From Tretioscincus oriximinensis (Eukaryota > Chordata > Lepidosauria > Squamata > Gymnophthalmidae), in the NCBI GenBank assembly GCA_022410635.1, contig JAJVDF010000135.1, positions 855,230-919,229 of the forward strand: a stretch of 64,000 nucleotides of DNA, read 5' to 3'. The notes beneath the pieces were generated by a model. That model was not told the origin of the DNA and did no database searches. It saw nothing but the letters and a program-made list of their open reading frames with translations. Each line of letters begins with the position of its first letter. Position 1 is the stretch's first letter. Of this stretch, positions 46,215 to 58,644 are shown one piece after another. The position numbers and the translations under genes are program-made.

Positions 46215-48225
46215 TCTGGTTTCAGTCTATAAGGTCCATTTCATCTAACTGTCATTGGGCACAATGGTGGGAGCAGTTTGTACAAAAATTGCCTAGTCTA
46301 TAGGAACTTGGAACAGCAAAAACNTCCACTATAATAATCTAAATATATTTCCATGATTATCATATGAAAAAGAAGCCAGATGTCCTATGACTTTAAAAAA
46401 TGTTAAAAGAAAATCTAAACAGATGTTCCTTTTAATGCAAGTAACACCTGCTTAAATTTTGCTATTTTGTACAACTAGTAAAGATCGAAGAGTTCATATG
46501 GAATTTAAGGCTATATATTTAACAGCTGTGCATAGGAACATTTTAGCAGGTGCTGTTTCTTTTTTAAGGTACTAAATTTTGCCTTTGTATGCATATACGG
46601 AAATGTGAACTTGGCTGAATTTACTGGTGTTGCTCTAAGCTAAAATGACTTGAACTAACATATATAATAGAAAGATTTTTCCTGATATAGGAGGGCAGAA
46701 ACCAAGGGCCAAATTGTTCTTTTTTTCCAGTAGCATCTGCTCAGTTGTGGAACTTTCACCCAACATCAAATGCCAGGAAAAGATATTTTCCATTTCCCAA
46801 ATATATCATGTGTTGTTCCCCTGGATAATACCATTTTAGGTGCTTTTCACTGGGTGGTGTTTTTTTTTTTAGTTCTAGAGAAGTTGTTTTCTGGTTTTGA
46901 ATTTGTCACACTTTGGTGAGGAGACAACAACAACATAGGACTGTGAGAAAATTGCACTGACTATAAACAAAAGATAATTACTGTTGAACTACTGGACATC
47001 AGCAAAACAGAAATAGAATTCCCACATAAAAACTGAGATAGAGCTTTGTGTCTATTACTATAGAAAAAAGGACTGTTCATCATGTGTGCATCTCCTAATG
47101 CCTGTTGCTGGTGGGATGGGGACTAGTTTTTTTACGCCTATTAAAGATGCAAAACTCTATCCCATTTTTTGTGTTGGAACAAGTGGTGTAGCTAGACCCT
47201 TGGGTTCCAAGAGTCTGAAAATTTAAATATTAAATGTTTATTTTACAAATACCTAGGGTGGGGGCTCTGCCCCAGCTTGTCCTATAGTAGCCATGCCCCT
47301 GGTTGGATCCCTAACCTGGAAGCAAGAATCTATAAAATCACAACATAAGATTATGTAAAAGTGAGATTTTATGAGACTTCCAAGTTCAAACTGATTAATA
47401 ATTTCTGATATAATTGCGGTGAAAAATAAATTAGTTGAGAGGGTGTTACTTTTGATTTTATTTGCAATAACATGCAAATAACCCTAATAACATATCAAAT
47501 ATCAAATTACATGAAAAATAAATCAATTTAATATTTAGACTTCGTGCCTGGTCCCAGGAGACCAAAATCACTTTACATATAGTTGTGTGAAAGTCACTGC
47601 AGTACCAGGCAAATCATGAAGAGCAAATTGTTAAGGTTTTAAAAGCTCCAATACAGAAACTTAGAAATTCAAAACAACATTAGCAAAGGTAAGTAACATT
47701 CGTAATCAGTGTTCTGGTCACCACAGCAAACAAATTGGAGAAAATTTCAATATGCTAAGAATTTCTATTCATCAGTTGCAACAGATGAAACTACTTGGAA
47801 CCATATATAATTTAAGCCACTAACCTGTATCTCAGGTCCTTGGGAAAGATCTGATAACAAAAAGCACCAAACTCAGCCAGAAAGATGTAATGAGGTGTGT
47901 ATGATTGGTGTGCCAATAGTAACAGCAACCTAGCCAGGATAACGTTTGCCAATCCTATTAAAAATTAATGTCAAAAAACATTCACTTGAAACTTGTATTA
48001 ACAGTATTGTGTGTTTTATTTTATTCTTATTAGTTGTATTTATATTCTGTCTTCTTTTTTAAAAAAGTCTGTCCTGAAGGAAGTTGTTCATAACAATGTT
48101 AATGTTACAGCGACAGTGACAGCCTCCACTTCTTCAATTTCTGTTTTCTCCCCTCCATTTTGTTTCCACAACAACCCAGAAACAGAGAGACTGTGACTGA
48201 ATTGATCCATGATCACCCACTAAGG
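46215..48225. other. mostly unassigned AT-rich DNA, with R2 copy 3
   Basis: A third copy of fragment R2 (47138-47175, 'tattaaagatgcaaaactc' then 'tatcccattttttg') lies here. Otherwise nothing recognised. Confidence 0.4.
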
Positions 48226-48227
48226 TT

Positions 48228-48350
48228 GCTTTCAGATGGGAGGATACAATTGTGGGGATCTTCTTTAGATCTCCCAATTGCCTCTTGTCATGTCTGCCAG
48301 ACTGCAAGAGGCAATCCTAGGGTATTATCTCATCTGCAGGTTCCTTGCAT
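48228..48350. repeat. palindromic, MITE-like segment
   Basis: A perfect inner stem, 'attgcctcttg' (48277) with 'caagaggcaat' (48305), is nested in weaker outer arms ('ctttcagatgggaggatac' and the complement of 'gtattatctcatctgcag'). May be related to the elements at 23520 and 49922. Confidence 0.5.
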
Positions 48351-48354
48351 TATA

Positions 48355-49915
48355 TATCCGTTTCAAATACCCATGTGTAGCAAAGCCTTTCCCTTCTTCC
48401 TTTTGTTTTTCTCTTGCACATGGCTAACATCTGAGTATTGGAAACAGTAATGCAAAAATAAACAATGTAGAAGTAAACAGATGGAGATAAACAACCAGTG
48501 TTGTATGATCAGACCTGGAATTATTTCTTGAAAAAATAATATATTGGATTTTTTTAAGCCACTGGGAATGTTGTAAATATGTGTGGCATTTTGAATATAG
48601 TCTTGGGATGCTAATCCATGTCTGGAGACATCCTCAGCTTTGATGGCAGAGTAGAGATTTAAATCTAAGAACTCGTAAAGCTCTAGCCTTGGGCTCTGGT
48701 AACTACACTGGGCTGTTCTCATAAAAGAAGAATGCAAAATCTAAGCTCTTTCACATACTACTGAGTTTCAGTTTTTTTCATGGACTCTCAACAACATCAA
48801 TAATTAATTCTTATTCTGGTAACCAATAACTAAAGAGAAAATTCTGTCAATGAATGCTAAATATGAACTAATTCTCTTACTCAAGCAGTTCACTTGGACA
48901 CTAAAGACAATCTTGTTCAATGCCTGTTAGCTTTCAATCATTTTTTTAACCAGAATCAATGTGATCTTTTACCATTTCCATAAATATGCTTATGTGTTAG
49001 ACCAAGAATCCTGTTTCTCAACAGACCAGGGTGTGTGTGTGTGTGTTTTTCAAATTTTGACTTGCTTTGAAAGTGTGGGAATAGGAATCAGATATAAAAG
49101 CCACAATCAAACCTAAGTCCATTCTTGAAATGAGGGGTCATGGAAGTTCACCAGTGAAAAGGGATCCGTTTTGCACTCTAGGTTTTTGTTTTCTCTCGCT
49201 TATAAGTCANTTCTTTCATTCTTTGGAAGCATTGTTAACTGTACTGTTCACAGTTTTATTCTCTGGGAGATTTGCCTATAAATCAAACAGGCTTTCAAGT
49301 GACACGGAGCCTTTTGATTTTAATCCCTCCCCTTCAACTGTTGCATCTACTGCTGCCAGCAGGGTTGTGGATTTGGTGCTCCCTAATTTTTTGTTACACA
49401 GGGGACAAAATAAACACAGAATGGTCTTCGGCAGACTCTATGGAGTTTGCAGTCCTTTTATGTTGCTTGATTTGTGTTATCTGGAAAGCTGTCAACTGAA
49501 AAATGTCAAATTAGAACTGTTAGTCCACTGTGCAGCCCTTATCTTAGTCTTTCAGGAAGGTAGCCACTTCAGGATGATTATTGTCCCCCACCATGGCTGA
49601 AATGAAACGAGCCCTCCTGGAGCTCCGAGGGAGAAGAACAGGGAAATTGTTTCCCCGGATTTGCATGAAATGTCTTTGATACAGTGAAAAGAAGTGGCAA
49701 TTCACGAGCCACCTTTATGACAGTTAAATTAAGAAAAATATCTTCTTTCCCCAATCCTTTTTTTAAAAAAAAAATGTATTTGTTGGATACCACAAGTCAT
49801 GATTGACTGTATAGGAAATTTTCTCAGGGGAAATACTCCCTTCCTATAATTACTTCTTTCTCCTTTTCTTTATTCCTCCCACTTAACTCTTTCTAGCTTC
49901 ACATTAACAGGCAAT
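48355..49915. other. unassigned non-coding DNA
   Basis: A short (GT)n run at 49031-49046 and an n at 49210. A 156-codon frame (49130-49600) reads through the n and has no domain. No gene called. Confidence 0.4.
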
Positions 49916-49921
49916 GGGATG

Positions 49922-50365
49922 TAGACCGCATCCAGACAGGGCCCAAAATGTGAGATGCGACTATATTGAGATTGTCAAATGTCTGTGTGGCAATCCCAAT
50001 AATCCCAATATAGGGGTAAAATTGCATGGTATTGCTATGGCAGGAAAATCAACTCTCCAAGTGGATTTTCTCAGAATAGAGATACAGATTACCTCCTTGG
50101 TTACTTGCTTTCACTATCACTTGAAGAAAACACCCCAGGTTTGAACATGGAAGTGAAAATGGGCTGAAAATTGACAATGAACAAGCATGATCATGCACTT
50201 CCATTTAATTTGCATCCTCAAAATATCAGGATATTTGCCACTATGGGAGAAGCTTCCTTTGCTTGCCCCATGGGTTTGCCCTNTCATCTGCAGCGATAGC
50301 AGGAATCAGTTGCCGGACCCAGATAAGATCCCGCATTTTCCTCTTCTCATCTGGAAGCAGCTATG
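49922..50365. mobile_element. possible MITE, weak inverted ends
   Basis: The left 'cgcatccagacagggccc' and the complement of 'cttctcatctggaagcagc' pair loosely. The interior has further self-complementary tracts (for example 'ccaatatagg' and 'ctatattgag'). Boundaries are approximate. Confidence 0.3.
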
Positions 50366-50369
50366 TTTG

Positions 50370-51020
50370 ATATTCTGGCATATAAATGCAGATCATTCTT
50401 TTTTAATACTTTTTTAAATCTTCCATTAATTAGATTCTTGCACTTTCAAAATTGCTCCTCAGACTCTAAATGCTGCAACCTGATCACATATGATAGAGAA
50501 GTGTATCCAAACAAATGCTCAGTTAAACACCCATCTGGCCTCCTCTTCAAAGTACAAGGCATGGCTGGAAGAACCTTAATATCCTGTAAAACAAACCTGT
50601 TGAGGGGAAGGCTGGCTTTTCTCTGGATTTCATAGTTATAGTGTACAGTAGGAGCAGACATAGCTCAGCCTCAGGTTTGAAACTATCCCTTTTGAAGAAA
50701 GCAGTGACAAACTACTTCCAAATGGTTGACAATAAAATTGCATGGAAGGCATTTTTAGCTTTGTATTACAATTCTTATTCTCTTGAGATTTAAACCACTA
50801 TTCATTTCCCTATCCATATGGCTTTTGACATCTGGTTAACACTTATCTGTTCACTGGTTTGATTCAGTGCAGAGCCAAATAGTTGTCACGCTGGTTTTTC
50901 CCCTAGTGGGAATGCAGCCTTAGTTCCAGAATGTAGACCTTCTTGGGTGAGAGGAAGCAAGATGGGTGGATAGATGTTTTCAAGCATTTGTTTATTATAC
51001 GTTGTGATTGGGACCTTTCT
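50370..51020. other. unassigned non-coding DNA
   Basis: No gene or repeat recognised. Confidence 0.4.
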
Positions 51021-51024
51021 GGAA

Positions 51025-52445
51025 TTATTTATTTATTTACACTTATATCCCACTCTATACTTGAAGGTCTCAGAGCGGCCAACAGTAAAACATCAATATA
51101 AAATTAACAAATTAAAAACAGTACAAAACAATATCTAAAACTGGGGACAAATATGACATTTCTTCAGCCAAAGGCAAGGTAAAACACGTGTGTCTTCAAA
51201 GATCTTCTAAAAGAATATAACAATGATGACTGATGCACTCATCCATAGGTTGGGGATGAACACCGAGAAGGCTCTACCCCAGGTCCCAACTCCATTTGCT
51301 GTTGAAAGGGGTGGTATATTCAGGAGGGCCTCCCCTGCAGATCTTAAGGCATGGGCAGGCTGGTATTGGAGAAGTCATTCTTTTAGATGTTTGGGGCCCA
51401 AGTTATTTAGGGTCTTATAAATTAAAGTCAACACCGTAAATTGGGCTCGGTAGCAGATTGCCAGTCACTCCAGCTCTTTCAAGACTGGTGTGATGTGTGT
51501 TTGGCCAGTCGTTCCGGTCAGCAGTCTAGATGCTGCATTCTGCACTAACTACATCTTCNAAACCATTTTCAAGGGCAGCCCCATAAACACCGCATTACAA
51601 TAGTCCAATCTGGANGTTACCAGAGCATGGATTACTGTGGTTAAATCATACTGTTCAGAAGTGGTGAACCAGACTTAACTGGAAGTAGGAACTCCTGGCC
51701 ATTACNTCCACCTGGTTTTCAAGTGTCAGGGCAGAATCCAGAAGCACCCCCAGATTTCGCATCCGTCCCTTATTTATTCATTTATATTTTTATACCACAC
51801 TATAAGGTCTCAGGGTGGTTAATAATAAAATCATATTTAACACATTAAAAAGCCATATCTAAAAATAAGGAAGAGACAGTACTTTTCTCAGCAAAAGGCC
51901 AGAAATTCTACCCCATCAAGGACAGGGTGCCTCCCCACTTCACAAATTCGGGATGCTCCAACACACAGTATTTCTATCTTGTCTGGATTCAACTTCAATT
52001 TATTGCCCCCATCCAGCGCATCACTGTCTCCAGGCACCTGTCAAGCACTTCAACCGCCTCTCCTGATTCACCTGCATATTCCAAATCTCTTTACTCCAAA
52101 TCTCCTGATGACCACTCCCAGCAGCTTCATATAGATGTTGAACAGCATGGGAGAGAAGATCAAGCCCTGAGGAACCGCACAAGTAAGCTTCCAGGGTATC
52201 GAGGAAGACTCCCCCATCACTCTCTGGAAGCGGCCTTGAAGATAGAAGATGAACCACTGCCAATGGTATTAAAAGCCCCTGAGAGGTTCAGGAGGACCAA
52301 CAGGGTTGAATTGCCCCCATCCCTCTCCCAGACNAGGTCATCAACCAGGGTGACCAAGGTGGCTTCTGTGCCATGACTAGTCCTGAAGGCAGATTGAAAT
52401 GTGTATAAATAATCCGTTTCTTCCAAGCATCCCTACAATTGAACA
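51025..52445 (-). pseudogene. L2-type LINE, RT to 3' end, with a nested L2 tail
   Basis: On the minus strand 52426-52217 reads QSAFRTSHGTEATLVTLVDD and LLVLLNLSGAFNTI, the RT palm start; the usual AFD-type motif is here AFN, losing the catalytic Asp. GEAVEVLDRCLETVM-like sequence follows near 52060. The C-terminal part at 51776-51420 (SALTLENQV, SSYFQLSLV) and the 3' terminus with a (TTTA)n end at 51025 match the L2 at 42392. The order is interrupted at 51776-51915 by a second L2 3' end. Many stops, and n's at 51559, 51616, 51707 and 52334. Dead. Confidence 0.88.
51776..51915 (-). repeat. L2 3' end nested inside another L2
   Basis: 'cttatttattcatttatat', 'actataaggtctcagggtgg' and 'cagcaaaaggccagaaa' repeat the terminal L2 sequence found 750 bases away at 51025-51180. 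The host L2 resumes at about 51908 with 'ctaccccatcaaggacagg'. Confidence 0.75.
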
Positions 52446-52469
52446 ACCACCAGGTGGTAGTTGTTCAAC

Positions 52470-55080
52470 TACACTTTATTTGGGGGACAACATTTGGCAT
52501 CTGCACGCTAGTATGGGACTTTGTGTAGACGCAAAGTATGACTGCCATAACCTATACTGGCCTGCAGATGACAACCTTCCATTCAAAAATAAATTCAAAA
52601 TAAAGTCTAGTGCAGAAAGGACCTCATTCTGGGGCCTATTTTTGGTCTAAAAAACAAAAGTACTGAGTCTCACATCTTAGAACTGCTTCTGAATGAACAG
52701 AGAAATGAATACTGCATCCCATGACAAGCTGCAAAAATTGCTTTCAGATTAATTCCTGTGCCAATTGTTCCGCAGACCAAACAGTAGTAAAGGAATATTC
52801 TGTTCCAAAGACTGCTAATTTTCCCAAACTCATTCCAGAAGAAAATCTGCAAATGGAAAGAGTGTATGCTAAGGTTTTGTAAAAGACTTAGCTGCTTGGC
52901 ACTGTAACATGTTTGGCCTAAGTCATGTTAAAAAAAATCCTTTATTTAACTTAGTACGCTGATCCATTTTGTCATATACTGTTTCCTTAGGGTAGGTTGT
53001 CACTGGAGGAAAAAACGGGTGTGAATCCTGTGTGAAACCTATGTGCCCATGCTGTGTTTCCTTTGGGTGTGTCTCCCCCCCCCCCAAGAACTGGGTTAAA
53101 AGTAGGTGGCCACAATAAGTTTTCTTCAATCTGATTTTTTCTGCTCTCGGTATGGTTTGGGGGTTGTTTGCTGGGCATGGTTTGTGCAAGGAGGGAAAAG
53201 GGGAGGGCTGCATATTCCCTCCTGGCCAATAGGCATTGTGGGTATTCCCCAGGTGGGGTGCCTTGGCAAGCCTTTAAATTGATCAGTAAACATTTGCCTT
53301 CCACGATGCAACATCTCATCCCTTTTCCCAGTAACTAGATGAGTGGGTTGAGTGGCTGAACCAGTTCTGCTACTTAGTGGTAATCAAGGCACAATCACCA
53401 GCTTTTGTATCTGAAGGAAAAAAATACTTTATTTTCAGTGGTTTCCGTGGAGATTAATGGAGCTAGAAGAGTAGTTAGCTATAAGATTCTGATTTAAGAC
53501 AGTATATTTAAATCAATTTCTGTAGTGTTCATTCNTATGTTCATTTTGAATTTTTACATCTTATTAAAGCTATCCAAGGTGGCTGTTGTCACCACTTTTT
53601 CTGACAGTAGGATCATTCTATCAAATAACCACTGATTTCATGCAAGAGTGGGTATGAAGAAGGATCATGGAATGAAGGGTAAAATCCAGCAGTGCACAAA
53701 GAATCCTTCTTCCTCAGTGTGAACTAGTCTATTGTGGAGGCATTTTGGAGACCAGAAATTAGAGACAGGAGGAACTGCATAATGGTGATTTTGCTTTGCT
53801 TTGTAAATATNCAGGTCTGTAAAAGTAGCTTTGTTCTTGCCAGTGAACTAGCCAGGCGCTTAGCAATGATGTGTTGCCTTGATGGAAAGCAGCAAAGGGG
53901 AAGGAGGAATGTTTAATAGACACATACACAGCAATAGAATTGGACAATTAAAAACATGTCCAGGCCACAAACAACCCATTTTTCCTGTAGTGGGGACAGT
54001 TACTCCGAAGTGAAACTGGAATCATGTGTCCCCTATGTGGCCAGAAAACCCAGTTTGGAACTCAGTAAAAAAAACTAATTACATATGGGGCGACTGTGGC
54101 TTTTTTTTTTCTCCAATGAGAACACAGCTTTACTGCAGTTTCCACTTCAAAAATCTTCTAGTTTCTAATAGAAAGCAGGATTATAAACTGCTATTTTTAG
54201 AAAACAGCATATAGACACTAATATAGACAGACTGATGGGGGAAAATATGCTGCTGGAGATTTCAACCAAATATCTGTGAATAAAAAGAGAAGAATGCAAG
54301 CATTTTAATTTTCATTCCCCCAATTGCTGAGGTTTTGGCTTTTCATTTGGGAGTATGACCAGAAACATCTTGCATAGCAGAAATTAACTACAAGGGTAAA
54401 ATTATAACCAAATGTTTAGTCTGCCTTATTCTATTACAAAGGAAAAGCATTAGCTTCTGTGTGGAAAACTGTATGCCATTTTCTTGANTCAAGTCCCATA
54501 TGCTCAAATGAGCTGACTCCCATATGTGAGCATAATATTGCAACAAAAGACATCATGCCTTTAAGAATTTTAGCAGCATTAAGTATATGTATCCACAGCT
54601 TCTTTTTTAAAAGGTTGCTCAAAAGTACCTCAGAAAACATACTTCAAAACTGCTTCTCTGACCTTTAATGTGGATTACAAGTGAGATGGGTANACTATCT
54701 GCTGAATGCTGCCACTTCTAATGCACTCCTACTTTGGAAACACTTTTTGACATGAGTGCGAATACAACCACAGTCTTCTCAACCAAATTAAAATTCAACT
54801 GTTGGAAATATCAACATCAAAAACAGCTTACAAAATGCACTCTCTTCCATTTTCCCCCCAATTCACAGACAAATTGATCATCATCCTTGTGTTCAGTGGC
54901 AAACATAGACCAGTTCAAATGTTCTGTATGTTCAGCAGCATAGAGCTGGGGCCTTAAAATACTGAGACCATGTCATGGAGGCCATGGAATTCTATGCTTG
55001 TCTGTTAGAAGTGTATTCTGCATTGAGAATGAAGTCTTCTAACACTACTGTGCAGTGGGCATCTAACTTGAGAATGCCCA
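52470..55080. other. unassigned non-coding DNA
   Basis: No gene called. A C-run at 53076-53087 and several n's. The segment 53960-54130 has short complementary tracts and may be an eroded MITE. Confidence 0.4.
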
Positions 55081-55175
55081 CTTGAAAATGTAATTGATGG
55101 GCCATTGTGTGAGACAGGATGCTGGACTAAATCAGTTATGGCCTGATTCAGCAGGGCTCCTCATGTTCTATGATA
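55080..55175 (+). repeat. CR1/L3-type LINE 3' UTR fragment
   Basis: 'gatgggccattgtgtgagac', 'aggatgctggactaaatc', 'ctgattcagcagggctcc' and a terminal 'atgttctatga' are the standard end of this family. Confidence 0.85.
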
Positions 55176-55247
55176 TTATGTAAACTACCTCTAAAACAAC
55201 ATCCACCAATTTAGGCAGGGACACTGTTAGGCAGTGGGGTATGCAGT

Positions 55248-55375
55248 TTGTTTATTTGCTTACTTATATTTATATTCCTCACAATTACAGGTTTCAAGGG
55301 GGAATCACAATTAAAAAATCCATAAAGCAGATTAAAATAGAACAATTAAAACTAGAACATCTTCAAAGAGAGAGT
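55248..55375 (-). repeat. L2-type LINE 3' end
   Basis: 'gtttatttgcttacttatat', 'aggtttcaaggggg' and 'aaaactagaacatcttcaa' match the low-coordinate end of the L2 at 51025-51210. Confidence 0.65.
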
Positions 55376-55379
55376 GATT

Positions 55380-56535
55380 TGAGGATCAGCCAAAGGTGAG
55401 GGGATGACTCACCTTTGGCTGAGACCCAAATTCCCTTCTCTTTGAAGATATTGTTCTATTCACTAAAGCAACCCCATTCTGATTCTCTGGAATACATTCC
55501 TGATGGCCTATAGAGACTTTCCAACTTACCTGATCAGTCTGAGCCAATTCTGTACCTGGTACAGCTGCGTAAGCATAAAGCTGAGCAAGCACAAAGCCTC
55601 TCACTTCACCCACCTAGGACTCTGTAATGCACACTAGGTGAGTCCATTCAATCATGATTTAGTCATGGATAAGAAATGCTGGCCTGTCAAAGGCAATATA
55701 GATGATAATAGACATTCCTGCATTCTAAAGACTAGAAGACACACTAGAAGGAGTGATAGCATTACAATGTTTAATACTTCCAAATATTTTTCTCTTCAGT
55801 CCCATCAATATGTCCATTTCTGCCATAACTACAACAATTCTCTCTACATGCTTATTGTTTCCTCTCTCATCTAGGTACATGGTTTTGTCCACTTAACGGA
55901 TAAGGGAATCTATGTAAGACAGTTTCAGAATCTGTGTTCATCCAACTTTATTTCATTTGCACAGCTAGAAATGGATGTGAAGATCTAAATTGCCTCTTGC
56001 TAAAGGTTATTTCCATGACACAACATTGCCTTGTGTGCTATATGTGTGCTTTCTTTTACCCTTAATAGAGCTTTGTGATGATCAAATGTGACAACCTAGT
56101 CAACACCTGCTGGAGAAAGGCAGCATGTAACAGAAGTTCCAAATGTCATCATGGATGCTGTTCAAAGTGTTTGTGTGGGTGGGATAATTCCGTATTCTGT
56201 TCCAATTCAAGAACTCTCTTTCAAAAGCCCCTCAAAATATGACATTATATCTACTATGTATTAAGGGGTGAGGATGTAGGAAAAGGAGGCTTTCATCAGT
56301 GTCTGATGTTTATATCTTTTTGCACAAATTGCCTGTACTGATTCTATATTTTTCTGCCAACCTGCTTCTCAGGTTGGGATAGAAACATTATATACCCCCC
56401 CAAGATAATTCACTACATAAATTCAATATACTGAAATCTATAGAAAGAATCATGCAAAAAAACTTCACCTGAAACTTTCTTTCTCTCAGTACAGTATTTG
56501 CATTTTTGTCACATTTGCTTACCTCANAACTTATA
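55380..56535. other. unassigned non-coding DNA
   Basis: A local direct/inverted echo occurs at 55383-55420 (gccaaaggtgagg and ctcacctttggct). No gene or family recognised. Confidence 0.4.
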
Positions 56536-56539
56536 CAAA

Positions 56540-57320
56540 ATGCAATATGAGGCAAAGAAACTAGGAGTCCAAATAAACATAAAATACAACTTTCAAAGGA
56601 TCATTTCATTTATTGAAGGAAACAAGTTGTTCAACAGCAGCATCACTTATGTGAAAAAGTAATTATCCCTACTAAATTAATATTTTAGTAGAATTNATTG
56701 CTTTCCGTTACTGAGGATCACACCTTCACATCACTGTGGAGGTATTTTAGCTCAGTCTTTACAGCAGAATTGTTTTACACAGTCATATTGGAAAATATTC
56801 AAGGATGAGNTTTCTATTTAAGGACTTGTCACACCATGTCATTGAGTTGAAGTCTGGACTTTGATGAGGCAACTACAAAACCTTAATTTTCCTTCTTTTG
56901 AGATATTGTTGTGCTTCAGATTGTTNTCTTGCTGCACAAGCTAATTGCATTTGAGTAAATTGAGAATGACTGATAACCAGACATTCTTCAAGGTTCCATA
57001 AATTATGNCAAATCACCTAGGCCCTCAAGCAGCACAGCATTGGCACTAGTACTGTCCGTATGATTTTCTTATTGTGGAATGCTGTGTTAATTTTATGCCA
57101 GATATAATAGATCCTGCCTCTTCCCAAAAAAAATTATTCAGTTCATGACCCTTTAGAACATCATCTCGGAAGGCTCAGAGCCACTGAGGTGTTGTTTTTT
57201 CTTTTTAAAAAAAGACGTGTTTTTTAGGTTCTCTCAGTTAACAATGCTTACAGTTCTTTTTCATGGATATCATTTTTGCCAGGGATTTTTTAATGGTAAA
57301 GTCTTTCTTATGGCCCTAGT
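56540..57320 (-). pseudogene. Tc1-like transposon, second family, decayed transposase
   Basis: The plus strand shows in antisense the characteristic order of a vertebrate Tc1 transposase: 'gtgaaaaagtaatta' terminal region (56655), 'gaggtattttagc' (56741), 'cattgagttgaagtctgg' (56839, SPDLNP region), 'ttgttntcttgctgcacaa' (56923, DND region), 'aaggttccataaatta' (56990) and 'gtggaatgctgtgttaatttt' (57075). Several n's and indels; no continuous frame survives. Distinct from the families at 38506 and 61020. Confidence 0.8.
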
Positions 57321-57324
57321 CACA

Positions 57325-58545
57325 CCTACATTTTAATCCAGCTTCAAACAGATGTGCAAAATGGCAAGATGTTTTGTTTTATTGCGTTCTCTTATGCCCT
57401 TTCTACATGATGAGTGAAACCTACAATCTGAAAAATTGCAGGATATCACTTGTACTTGATAATCCACAAGGAGCCAGTGAGAAAACAAAGGTAGAAAGGA
57501 CCAGGAAGTTGATACCACGCATGTCAGCCAGCAGATTCTGAAGTCCTATTGCCTGGCAGCTTCATGTGGTATCTGAATTCCTGTAACAATGCAGCATATA
57601 CAAGGCTGCTTAAAATGGGGAGTAGACATTTTGTGCTGATTCCCAAAATAATTAGCAAGAAAATATTCCGGGGCAACAGAGGTTTTTCCCAAATAGAAAG
57701 CTGAAGCTCCATTGCCACATGGAGCTCAGTCATCATCATGTAAGTATCATCGCAATCTGAACTCCCTGTGTGCCTGCAGCATTACTCATAAAACCTACCT
57801 TTGGTATGTTGATTTTGCTGCTGTGTTTTTCCGTTCTGAAAATTGTTTGAAATTGGATTCAAACTTAGGGCATAAACTTTAAACCTTCTCCAGTCCATTA
57901 GTTATAAAAAATGGGATTTAGTTCAGAAAAGAGAATGGATTAAGTTCATACTTCATAACTGTAGAAGTTAAAAGTAACTGTGTAACAAGGGCCTATCTGA
58001 GGCAAGTGAAGTTCCTTGGATATTTATCTGAGTACTTTTGTGACATTTTGGATGAATCATCAATACACTCTTTTAAAAAAAAAGAATCACTTTTGGGAAA
58101 AGTCACCAATGTTCTAAGCTTTTTCAATTTGAACATCACGGCTCTCACTGTGATTCACCGGAGTCCCAGAACATTTGTAACCCTTTCCAGACTGATATGT
58201 ATTTCATTGACTTTCTCATTTCTTCCCAGATTTTTAGTGCACTGCTTGTTATTGAAATCTTTTAACCTGTGTCACATTGCAATTTGGCAGTGTCTGATAC
58301 TGTACCCCCAGGCATGGAAAAAACAAAAATATCTAAGGGAGTAGTCTGCTTATGGGATATGCGTATTTCAGAACAGCTCAGGAGCCCAAACTCATTACTG
58401 CAGGTTTTCAAGACAGTGTCAAGCAAGTGAAACTCCTACATCTTGAGTCATGTTTGCTAACGGATCATAATGTGGATTTTTAAATATGTGTATGATGTGA
58501 ACCTAGCAAGAAATTCCTGTTAACAGGCTTGGAGATGATTTTACA
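57325..58545. other. unassigned non-coding DNA
   Basis: No gene or repeat recognised. Confidence 0.4.
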
Positions 58546-58549
58546 CTGA

Positions 58550-58640
58550 TTTCAGAACATCTTCAGGACCAGCCCCATATGTACTGTATTGCAGTAGTCC
58601 AGTCTTGGAATTTAGAACATCAAACACTATGGCCAAGTTA
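58550..58640 (-). repeat. L2-type LINE ORF2 fragment
   Basis: 'aggaccagccccatatgtac' and 'attgcagtagtccagtctt' are antisense to the L2 'RLDYCNALYMGLP' region; the equivalent sequence lies at 51580-51620. Confidence 0.7.
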
Positions 58641-58644
58641 TCCC

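Noticed and set aside
49130..49600. 156-codon open frame
   Set aside because: Crosses an n and has no recognisable features; could be chance in AT-rich DNA.
52439..52468. Inverted repeat around 'aaccaccaggtggtagtt'
   Set aside because: The left arm is ordinary L2 sequence at the truncated end of the element; probably coincidental or a truncation by-product.
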